A DNA stretch of 11,099 nucleotides from contig JBKDQQ010000039.1 in NCBI GenBank assembly GCA_046341775.1, forward strand, positions 1 through 11,099. The letters are read 5' to 3'. A model generated the notes under the pieces. It worked only from the letters and a program-made list of their open reading frames with translations. It did not search any database and was not told the origin of the DNA. Shown piece after piece: positions 1 through 5,792 of this stretch. Made by a program: the position numbers and the translations under genes. The DNA comes from SXXH01 sp041165735. Lineage in GTDB: Bacteria; Planctomycetota; UBA1135; GCA-002686595. Each line of letters opens with the position of its first letter. Within the stretch, counting starts at the first letter, position 1.

Positions 1-3000
1 GTCGGGATCTGTGGTCTGGTGGACGCCCGCGTCGTGAGTCCGCGCCGGCGGGGCGCGGACGTAAGACGAGCTCGGGATTCCTGTTCTGGACCTTCGCGAG
101 GAAGGTCGTGCGGGGCTTCGTGTTCAGTTCCTCGAGCAGCCCGTAGTTGTGGGGCTCGGCCTTCTCGCGCGAGACGCGCGAGTCCTTGTCGAGGATGTTG
201 CCGAAGGCGATGGCCTCGGTCGGGCAGGCCTGCTGGCAGGCCGTCACGACTTCGCCCTCGCGGATCTTGCGATCCTCGCGCTTGGCGGCGTGGCGCGCGT
301 GGCTGATGCGCTGCACGCAGTAGGTGCACTTCGCCATCACGCCGCGCGAGCGCACGCTCACGTCGGGGTTGCGCTGCATCTTCAGCGACTCGGTGGCCCA
401 GTCGCTGTAGAGCAGGAAGTTGAAGCGGCGCACCTTGTAGGGGCAGTTGTTCGAGCAGTACCGCGTGCCGACGCAGCGGTTGTAGGTCATCTCGTTCAGG
501 CCCTCGGGCCCGTGCGAGGTGGCTCCCACCGGGCAGACGACCTCGCACGGCGCGTTCTCGCACTGCATGCAGGGGATCGGCTGGTGGTGCATCTCCGGGT
601 CGTTCTCGTCGCCCTTGAAGTAGCGGTCGATGCGCAGCCAGTGCATCTCGCGCCCGCGCATCACCTGCTCCTTGCCCACGACCGCGATGTTGTTCTCCGC
701 GACGCAGGCGGTGATGCAGGCGCTGCAGCCGGTGCAGGCGTTCAGGTCGATGACCATGCCCCACTGGTAGTCCTCGCTGACGCGCGAGTCGTAGGCCTGC
801 AGCGGAGCGCCGGACGCCTCCTTCTTGGCCTTCAGCGCCGCCATCTCGGCCGTGCGGGGCTTCTCGAAGATGTCGGTCGGACCGTGGTGCGCGGCGTGGC
901 CCTGTCCAGGCTCGAGCGAACCGGGCTCCGCCTTGAAGCGGTCGATGGTGCGCACGCGCACGATGTTGCGCTTGGTGGCTTCGGTGGTGAACGCCTCGTA
1001 GTCGTCGTGCTCCTGGGTCGAGGCGAGCTCGTGCGAGCCGCCGACCTTCGCCAGCGTGGCGCCGGAAGCACCCCATTGCATCGCCGCGGTGCGCAGCGGG
1101 TACGCGTCGAAGCCCACGCCGTCGCCGACCTTGCCGGCGTGCTTGCGGCCGTAGCCGAGGTGGATCGTGAGCGAATCGGCCGCGTGGCCGGGGGCGATCC
1201 AGGCGGGGCCGACGACCTTGCGCCCGCCGATGGAGACCTCGACGAGGTCGCCGGTGGCGACGCCGAGGCTCTTCGCCGTGGCGGGCGCGAGCTGCACCGT
1301 GTTGTCCCAGGTCAGCTTGCTGATCGGCTTGGGGAGCTCCTGCTGCCAGCCGTTGTTGGCGTAGCGTCCGTCCCAGACCGTCGGGTCGGGGCGCAACTGG
1401 ACCTCGAGGCCCGCGGGCGCGGCGACGACCGGTTCGACGATCGCCTTGGCGGCGACGGAGACGGCCTTGGCGCGCGTGCCGGGCACTACGCCGTCGTGCA
1501 GCCAGCGACGCCACTGCACCTCGAAGTCGTCGGGGCGCAGCGCCTTCCAATGCTCGCGCACCGCGTCGTAGGCGGTCTGCCCGCCCTTGTCGAGCATCGC
1601 GGCGAGGATGTCGTGCGCGCCCTTCGAGTTGTACAGCGGCGCGATCAGGGGCTGGACGATCGATGCGGTGCCGTCGGAGGCCGACGCGTCGCTCCAAGCC
1701 TCGAGGTAGTGGTGCTCGGGCAGCAGCCAATCGCACTGGCGGCTCGTCTCGTTCTCGTGCGTCGTCAGGTGCGCGCGCAGCGGCACCTTGGCGAGCGCGC
1801 CGGCGAAGTCGCAGTCGGCGGGCGCGTCGAAGAGCGGGTTGCCGCCGAGCACGACGAGCGCCTGCACCGCGCCGGAGCGCATGTCGTCGCACAGGGACTT
1901 GATCGAGCTCGCGTTGTCGACCTCGGCGCCGAACGACTCGACCGGCGGCAGCATCTCGACCGTCCGGCCGAGGCAGCCGAGCTTGTCGTGGATGGCGTGC
2001 ACGAGCGCGTGCACGACCGGCGGTTGCCACGGACCGGGCACGAGCAGCGCCGCGCCCTTGTTCGCCTCCAGATCCTTGGCGATCGCCTCGAGGAAGCGCT
2101 GGGCGCGGGCTTCCAACGCGCCTTGCGGCACCTGCACCGCCACGCCGAGCCGCAACGCCAGTCGACGCACGAAGCCTTCGATGTCGACCGCGCGCATCGC
2201 CAAGCGGTGGTCGGCGGTGGCGCCGGTCGCCGTCGGGCAGGACTCGACCGCGTACAGGCGGTTCATGTCCTTGGTGTCCTTGCGCACCTTGCGGTTCGAG
2301 GCGAACTCGCGCGCCGCGCGCACGCTCTCGGGGCCGGCGACGAGGAAGTCGCTGTCCAGCGACACGAGCACCTTCGCCTTGCCGTGGTGCGCGTGCGAGG
2401 CGAGATCGCGGCCGAAGGCGAGCATGGCGCCGGCGCGCGCGTTGTCGCGGTGGATCGGCTCCCACACGTGGATCCGGAGCTTGGGATGCGCGGCGGACAG
2501 CGCGGCGAGTTGCGCGCCCAAGGTCGGCGACACGACGCTGCGCGTCAGCACGCGCACGCCTTCGCCCTGCCTGGATCCGGCGATCGTCACCGCCGGGCGC
2601 AGCTCGCCCCAGAAGTCGTCCCAGGTCGACACGCGACCGCGGCGCTTGACGGTGGTGGCGCGGTCGGGGTCGTACAGGTCGAGCACGCTCGCCTGCGTGA
2701 ACGAGTCGGTCGAGCCGAGGCTCGCGGGGTGCGCCTCGTTGCCCTCGATCTTCGTCGGACGCCCCATGTGGTTCTCGACCAGCACGCCGATGGCGCCGCC
2801 CGCCCACGGCATGGCGGTCGCGAAGTACAGAGGCGTGCCCGGGGTCATGGCCTCGGGGTTCTTGGCGTACGCGTAGATGCGCTCCTCGGGCTGCTTGGTG
2901 CAGGCGTTGAAGCCCGCCAGCGCGAGCGACGCGCCCATGAGTTGCAGCACGGAACGGCGGTCCGGCGCGATGGCGAGCAGGTCGGCGGCTTGCGGGTGCT

Positions 3001-3097
3001 CGCGCTGCAGCCACTCCTTGAAGCGTTCCGTGCCGGAGTACTCCTCCAGGCTCTTCCAGTAGTCCTTGCCCGTCTTGCCGGAGAGTTCGGTGCGCAT
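1..3097 (-). CDS. actB: Alternative complex III subunit ActB (TAT-type molybdopterin oxidoreductase-like/Fe-S fusion), 3' partial
   Basis: This is the large electron-transfer subunit of quinol:electron-acceptor oxidoreductase ACIII, expected on the outer face of the cytoplasmic membrane. From ATG 3097, 1032 codons are open and no stop occurs before the window edge. The N-terminus reads KDYWKSLEEY (11-20), then a twin-arginine signal DRRSVLQLMGASLALAG (46-62) ending near C66. Residues about 75-700 form a molybdopterin-oxidoreductase-like domain (VVLGGNPLFDAP is recognisable); in characterised ACIII this domain carries no Mo cofactor. The C-terminal ferredoxin domain has four cysteine groups: C788/791/794/798, C843/846/851/855, C875/881/885 and C924/927/954/958. 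The family holds three 4Fe-4S and one 3Fe-4S cluster. A TTG at 3124 is an alternative start; neither start has a clear ribosome binding site. It lies 79 bases after actA and is probably co-transcribed. The family assignment is secure; the last 20 residues look atypical. Confidence 0.93.
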   Translation of the reverse strand, partial: MRTELSGKTGKDYWKSLEEYSGTERFKEWLQREHPQAADLLAIAPDRRSVLQLMGASLALAGFNACTKQPEERIYAYAKNPEAMTPGTPLYFATAMPWAGGAIGVLVENHMGRPTKIEGNEAHPASLGSTDSFTQASVLDLYDPDRATTVKRRGRVSTWDDFWGELRPAVTIAGSRQGEGVRVLTRSVVSPTLGAQLAALSAAHPKLRIHVWEPIHRDNARAGAMLAFGRDLASHAHHGKAKVLVSLDSDFLVAGPESVRAAREFASNRKVRKDTKDMNRLYAVESCPTATGATADHRLAMRAVDIEGFVRRLALRLGVAVQVPQGALEARAQRFLEAIAKDLEANKGAALLVPGPWQPPVVHALVHAIHDKLGCLGRTVEMLPPVESFGAEVDNASSIKSLCDDMRSGAVQALVVLGGNPLFDAPADCDFAGALAKVPLRAHLTTHENETSRQCDWLLPEHHYLEAWSDASASDGTASIVQPLIAPLYNSKGAHDILAAMLDKGGQTAYDAVREHWKALRPDDFEVQWRRWLHDGVVPGTRAKAVSVAAKAIVEPVVAAPAGLEVQLRPDPTVWDGRYANNGWQQELPKPISKLTWDNTVQLAPATAKSLGVATGDLVEVSIGGRKVVGPAWIAPGHAADSLTIHLGYGRKHAGKVGDGVGFDAYPLRTAAMQWGASGATLAKVGGSHELASTQEHDDYEAFTTEATKRNIVRVRTIDRFKAEPGSLEPGQGHAAHHGPTDIFEKPRTAEMAALKAKKEASGAPLQAYDSRVSEDYQWGMVIDLNACTGCSACITACVAENNIAVVGKEQVMRGREMHWLRIDRYFKGDENDPEMHHQPIPCMQCENAPCEVVCPVGATSHGPEGLNEMTYNRCVGTRYCSNNCPYKVRRFNFLLYSDWATESLKMQRNPDVSVRSRGVMAKCTYCVQRISHARHAAKREDRKIREGEVVTACQQACPTEAIAFGNILDKDSRVSREKAEPHNYGLLEELNTKPRTTFLAKVQNRNPELVLRPRPAGADSRRGRPPDHRSR
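38..60 (-). repeat. Perfect 9-bp inverted repeat (GC hairpin) near the actB 3' end
   Basis: The arms GTCCGCGCC and GGCGCGGAC are exact reverse complements separated by five bases (ggcgg on the plus strand). It follows the conserved C-terminus of ActB by a few codons, so it may lie at the actB-actC junction or inside a C-terminal extension. No T-run follows on the minus strand, so it is not a classical intrinsic terminator. In such GC-rich DNA a chance hairpin is possible. Confidence 0.5.
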
Positions 3098-3176
3098 CGG
3101 CGCGTCGCTGGTCTGGTCGTTCAAGTGGCGGCTCGCGGTGGGGGGATGGTCGTGGGCTCGCGGCGTGGTGGCGCGC

Positions 3177-3839
3177 TCAGCGGTGGCAGGTCGAGCAGTT
3201 GGTCAGCGTCTTGACGTGGTTTGCGACCGCGAGTTCGTGGCCGAGCTCCGCCTGCGTCTTGCCGTACTTCGCCACGGGGTCGTACCCCATCGCGAAGATG
3301 TCCTCCTTGGGCCGCAGCACGTCCTCGGGGTTCCGGTGGCAATCGAGGCACCAGCCCATGTTGAGGGTGTTCTCCTTCCACATCAGCGGCATCTGGTCGA
3401 CGCGTCCGTGGCAGCTCTCGCAGCCCACGCCCTTCTTCACGTGCACCGCGTGGTTGAAGTAGACGAACTCCGGCAGGTCGTGCAGTCGCACCCACGGGAT
3501 GGACTCGTCCTTGGCGTAGCTGTCGCGCACCACCTTCAGCATCTCGGCGTTCGTCCAGATCTGCGAGTGGCAGCTCATGCAGGTCTTGGTGGAGGGGATG
3601 CCGGCGCTGGCGGCGTCCTCGACCGACGTGTGGCAGTAGCGGCAATCGATGCCGAGGCCTTGCACATGGTGGTCGTGGCTGAACTGCACCGGCTGTTCCT
3701 TCGGAACCGCGACGTCGGTGGCCCATCTCGAGTTGTTCGCCTGCCAGGCGATGGCGACCACGCCTCCGCCCAGGACGGCGGCGACGGCGATCGAGACCTT
3801 GGCGAGGGAGTTGAAGCTTTCGTGGAAGATCTGGGCCAT
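3177..3839 (-). CDS. actA: Alternative complex III subunit ActA, pentahaem cytochrome c
   Basis: This 220-residue protein carries electrons within ACIII on the outer face of the cytoplasmic membrane. Five c-type haem motifs are present: CRYCH 66-70, CMSCH 87-91, CESCH 140-144, CLDCH 164-168 and CSTCH 215-219. Additional histidines (for example HDHH 55-58, and H130/H133 in FNHAVH) are candidate distal ligands. A hydrophobic segment at about 14-33 acts as an uncleaved anchor or signal. The start at ATG 3839 is chosen because MAQIFHESFN is where family members begin. The frame stays open upstream to 3998, but that stretch is Arg/Pro/Ser-rich and unlike the family. No Shine-Dalgarno sequence precedes it. 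The gene comes first in the operon, as is usual (actA-actB-actC). Length and haem number match characterised ActA. Confidence 0.94.
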   Translation of the reverse strand: MAQIFHESFNSLAKVSIAVAAVLGGGVVAIAWQANNSRWATDVAVPKEQPVQFSHDHHVQGLGIDCRYCHTSVEDAASAGIPSTKTCMSCHSQIWTNAEMLKVVRDSYAKDESIPWVRLHDLPEFVYFNHAVHVKKGVGCESCHGRVDQMPLMWKENTLNMGWCLDCHRNPEDVLRPKEDIFAMGYDPVAKYGKTQAELGHELAVANHVKTLTNCSTCHR

Positions 3840-3960
3840 GGCGACGGGCGGACGGTGTCCGCTTGACTCTGCCTTGCGCCGCTCCTCGCGGGCCGCGCGA
3901 CCGGGTGTGGGCCGCTTGGGCGCGCGCTGCGCGACGGGGCTTGAATGGCTCCAGGTTGGA

Positions 3961-3980
3961 CTTGGACGACGTAGTCCAAG
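3961..3980. repeat. 7-bp inverted repeat in the actA leader
   Basis: CTTGGAC and GTCCAAG flank six bases (gacgta). On the plus strand the left arm is preceded by another TTGGAC, giving a tandem TTGGAC pair at 3956-3967. Relative to the predicted actA promoter (4011-4039) the repeat begins about 24 bases downstream of the expected transcription start. It could be a repressor operator or a leader-RNA hairpin. No regulator is known from this window. Confidence 0.4.
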
Positions 3981-4010
3981 CACTCCGCCAGCAGACATTC
4001 AGGCGCGAGA

Positions 4011-4039
4011 GTTATAGGGGAATCGATTGTGTGGGGCAA
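4011..4039 (-). promoter_or_regulatory. Candidate sigma70-type promoter for actAB
   Basis: Read on the minus strand this is TTGCCC, a 17-base spacer, then TATAAC. It matches the consensus at 4 of 6 (-35) and 5 of 6 (-10) positions with ideal spacing. Transcription would begin near 4004 and give a leader of about 165 bases before actA. It lies in the AT-richer part of the intergenic region and has the right orientation. The call rests on motif matching only. Confidence 0.5.
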
Positions 4040-4233
4040 GCAAATCGGAGCGCTGTTCCTAGCTGCGATTCGTGCACATAGCTCGCGTGAGCAGTAGAAC
4101 TTGCAATCGATCTCTCGATGCGAAGAGTGACTATTGCGGGCACGTCAGGTTGCTGTCGGCCCAAGGCTCGACGAGGATCGTCCGGCGCAGCGTTGCTTGC
4201 GCCAAGGAGCCGCTATTCGCGCTCCAGCTCTCC

Positions 4234-4255
4234 CTTCGATCCCGCAGGATCGAGG
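4234..4255. repeat. Inverted repeat with CGCA tetraloop
   Basis: The arms TCGATCC and GGATCGA are perfect around a CGCA loop. On the plus strand the stem extends by a T-G wobble and one C-G pair, giving about nine pairs. No T-run follows on either strand, so it is not a typical terminator. It may be a stem of an unrecognised small RNA, a protein-binding dyad, or chance. Confidence 0.4.
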
Positions 4256-4295
4256 CGTGTTTCCGCCCACTACGAAACGGGAGCCAGCGGAGGAT

Positions 4296-4309
4296 TGAAG
4301 TGGACTTCA
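4296..4309. repeat. Operator-like 14-bp dyad
   Basis: TGAAGT and ACTTCA are separated by GG. The two-base centre is too small for an RNA hairpin loop, so if functional it would be a binding site for a dimeric regulator. It lies about 45 bases before the small ORF at 4353. Support is symmetry alone. Confidence 0.25.
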
Positions 4310-4352
4310 TATGGTCGTTATTTGGGTGCCAAGGATCAATCGGGAGACGTCC

Positions 4353-4460
4353 ATGCCAACGCGTATTGCCGACGGCTTCGTTGAGCGCCTGAGCTGGCAT
4401 AAAGGCGATGATTACAAATCCGAAAACAGCCCGCGGCCCTGGAGGCGCGGCGGGGGGTGA
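4353..4460 (+). CDS. Possible small ORF, 35 residues, unknown function
   Basis: An ATG at 4353 opens 35 codons, ending in TGA at 4458-4460. A ribosome binding site, GGGAG (4342-4346), lies six bases before the start. That is notable because actA, actB, pstS and pstC show none. The product begins MPTRIADGFVERLSWHKGDD and is charged, with three tryptophans or aromatic neighbours and a Gly/Arg-rich end; it has no signal peptide or membrane segment. I recognise no family. It ends just before the AT-rich candidate pstS promoter. It could be a real small protein, a leader peptide, or a chance ORF. Confidence 0.25.
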   Translation: MPTRIADGFVERLSWHKGDDYKSENSPRPWRRGGG

Positions 4461-4497
4461 ATTCCAACTTCTTTATAAAGTTGTATATTTCTTATTG
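4461..4497 (+). promoter_or_regulatory. AT-rich candidate promoter region of the pst operon
   Basis: Twenty-nine of these 37 bases are A or T, the most AT-rich stretch in the window. It contains a possible -10 box TATATT (4484-4489) and a small inverted repeat CAACTT-N7-AAGTTG (4465-4483). No good -35 box is found 17 bases upstream, as is common in promoters that need an activator such as PhoB. The half TTGTATA (4481-4487) and the preceding TCTTTAT, four bases away, have the 7-4-7 layout of a Pho box. They match the Escherichia coli CTGTCAT half-site poorly. Phosphate control is therefore an inference from the genes, not from the site. Confidence 0.4.
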
Positions 4498-4519
4498 GCC
4501 GCACGTTAGGTGCTGCGGC
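4498..4519 (+). repeat. 6-bp inverted repeat after the AT-rich promoter
   Basis: GCCGCA and TGCGGC enclose ten bases. An alternative inner pairing, GCAC with GTGC around a five-base loop (4501-4513), is also possible. It would form at the very 5' end of a pstS leader transcribed from the 4484 region, where such stems can stabilise mRNA. No terminator follows. Confidence 0.3.
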
Positions 4520-4562
4520 GGGGTGCTTGTACCTGAGGTTTTCACCCGCTAGGCGGAGCCGT

Positions 4563-4590
4563 TTGACGGATCTTTGCAATCTGGTCTCAT
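4563..4590 (+). promoter_or_regulatory. Second candidate promoter for pstS
   Basis: TTGACG (4563-4568) matches the sigma70 -35 box at 5 of 6 positions. Sixteen bases later TCTCAT (4585-4590) matches the -10 box at 4 of 6. Transcription would begin near 4597, leaving a leader of about 45 bases before pstS. It could supply basal expression beside an induced upstream promoter. Evidence is motif similarity only. Confidence 0.3.
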
Positions 4591-4640
4591 CCTTGCCCCA
4601 GACCCGTCATCCCGGAACCACGTCTTCGACCAAGCCGCAC

Positions 4641-5654
4641 ATGAACTTCGCCCGCATCCGCTCCGCCATCGCCCTGGTCGCCGTCGCCAGCGCGGGCGCC
4701 TACGCCCTGCAAGCCGTCAAGGTCGATCCCAAGCTGCCCGAGTACAAGGTCGTCTCCGGCGTCTCCGGCAACATCAAGAGCATCGGCTCGGACACGCTCA
4801 ACAACCTGATGACGCTGTGGAGCGAGGGCTTCAAGAAGCTCTACCCGGCGGTCACCACCGAAGTCGAGGGCAAGGGCAGCACCACCGCCCCGCCGGCCCT
4901 GATCGAAGGCACGGCCAACTTCGGCCCCATGTCGCGCGACATGAAGAAGCAGGAGATCGACGACTTCGAGAAGAAGTTCGGCTACAAGCCGACCGGCATC
5001 CCGACCGCGGTCGACATGCTCGCGGTGTACGTCCACAAGGACAACCCGCTGCAGTCGCTGACGATGGCCCAGGTCGACGCGATCTTCTCCAAGACGCGCA
5101 AGGGCAACCACGAATCCGACATCGCCACGTGGGGCCAACTGGGCTTGGCCGGCGAGTGGGCCGACAAGCCGATCAGCCTCTACGGCCGCAACTCCGCTTC
5201 CGGCACGTACGGCTACTTCAAGGAGCACGCGCTGTTCAAGGGCGACTACAAGGACAGCGTCAAGGAGCAGCCCGGTTCGAGCTCCGTCGTGCAGGGCATC
5301 GCCACGGACAAGTACGGCATGGGCTACTCGGGCATCGGCTACATGACGGCCGACGTGCGCGCCGTGCCGCTGATGAAGGACGCCAAGTCGACCGCCGTCG
5401 AAGCGACGCCGGACAACGCCTACAGCGGCAAGTACCCGCTGGCGCGCTTCCTCTACGTCTACATCAACTACAAGCCGGGCAGCGAGATCGACCCGCTGCG
5501 CCGCGAGTTCATCAAGTACGTCCTCAGCAAGCAGGGACAGGAGGACGTGGTCAAGGACGGCTACTACCCGCTGCCGTCGAAGATCGCGGCCGACACCCTG
5601 AAGAAGATCGGCGTGGTCGCCGAGGCCGCCGTGGAGGCGGGAGCCTCCAAGTGA
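4641..5654 (+). CDS. pstS: Phosphate ABC transporter substrate-binding protein PstS
   Basis: PstS captures inorganic phosphate outside the cytoplasmic membrane and delivers it to the PstCA channel. The 337-residue protein begins with a Sec signal peptide (MNFARIRSAIALVAVASAGA), with a likely cleavage after A22 (AYA) or A25. There is no lipobox, so the mature protein should be soluble. Phosphate-binding segments typical of the family are visible: SIGSDTLNN (47-55), the loop TANFGPMSRDM (91-101), GRNSASGTYGYFKE (182-195) and QPGSSSVVQGI (210-220). These resemble the longer Pseudomonas-type PstS. ATG 4641 is chosen because it gives a proper signal peptide; the frame is open to a TTG at 4527, which would bury it. 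No Shine-Dalgarno sequence is present. It is first in the pst operon, 138 bases before pstC. Confidence 0.95.
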   Translation: MNFARIRSAIALVAVASAGAYALQAVKVDPKLPEYKVVSGVSGNIKSIGSDTLNNLMTLWSEGFKKLYPAVTTEVEGKGSTTAPPALIEGTANFGPMSRDMKKQEIDDFEKKFGYKPTGIPTAVDMLAVYVHKDNPLQSLTMAQVDAIFSKTRKGNHESDIATWGQLGLAGEWADKPISLYGRNSASGTYGYFKEHALFKGDYKDSVKEQPGSSSVVQGIATDKYGMGYSGIGYMTADVRAVPLMKDAKSTAVEATPDNAYSGKYPLARFLYVYINYKPGSEIDPLRREFIKYVLSKQGQEDVVKDGYYPLPSKIAADTLKKIGVVAEAAVEAGASK

Positions 5655-5660
5655 CGAGCG

Positions 5661-5689
5661 CGGGCGGCTCCTGCGCGCAGGGCCGCTCG
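5661..5689 (+). repeat. Strong hairpin in the pstS-pstC spacer
   Basis: Six bases after the pstS stop, CGGGCGGC (5661-5668) pairs with GCCGCTCG (5682-5689), including one G-T wobble. After a bulged T, CCTG pairs with CAGG around a CGCG loop. The stem has about twelve pairs and no T-run follows. Its position fits an mRNA-stabilising or processing hairpin, or a partial terminator, which would let the binding protein be made in excess over the permease. The remainder of the spacer (5690-5792) is GC-rich, with nine consecutive C at 5773-5781 and no clear ribosome binding site for pstC. Confidence 0.5.
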
Positions 5690-5792
5690 GACCGCGCGTC
5701 CGCCAGCACGCGGGCGCGGCGTCGCGCGGGCCGGCCGTTCCGGCGCGCGCGAACGCCGCGACCGCGATCCAGCCCCCCCCCAGACGGCAGCG

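Larger units (their letters stand above)
3840..4640. other. Divergent intergenic region, low-GC island
   Basis: About 800 bases separate the starts of actA and pstS. Sampled 60-base stretches at 4081-4140 and 4261-4320 each contain about 53% G+C, against roughly 75% in neighbouring coding DNA. ORFs of about 90-105 codons exist on both strands (4072-4392 and 4118-4384 plus; 4131-4400 minus). They lack a recognisable family, have irregular codon use and overlap one another, so I do not call them genes. The region holds promoter candidates for both operons, five inverted repeats and one small ORF with a ribosome binding site; each is listed separately. I saw no tRNA or recognisable RNA gene. Confidence 0.7.

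Noticed and set aside
149..3214. A 1021-codon open frame on the plus strand opposite actB
   Set aside because: It is the antisense shadow of a very GC-rich gene. The minus-strand frame has clear haem-free Fe-S and TAT motifs, while this translation is an Arg/Val/Ala/His-rich string without family features.
3840..3998. Longer actA starting at 3998
   Set aside because: The extra 53 residues are Pro/Arg/Ser-rich and would place a disordered stretch before the conserved membrane anchor; the family starts at the MAQIF position.
4072..4400. ORFs of 88-106 codons on both strands in the intergenic region
   Set aside because: They overlap one another in several frames, show no ribosome binding site I can support, have mixed codon use and match no family I know.
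5661..5689. The hairpin after pstS as a full intrinsic terminator
   Set aside because: No T-run follows the stem and pstC has no visible promoter of its own, so complete termination is unlikely.
5773..5781. Run of nine C just before pstC as a phase-variation tract
   Set aside because: It lies outside the coding frame and 11 bases before the start, so slippage would not shift the frame. Effects on spacing are possible but there is no evidence; it may also be a length error in the assembly.
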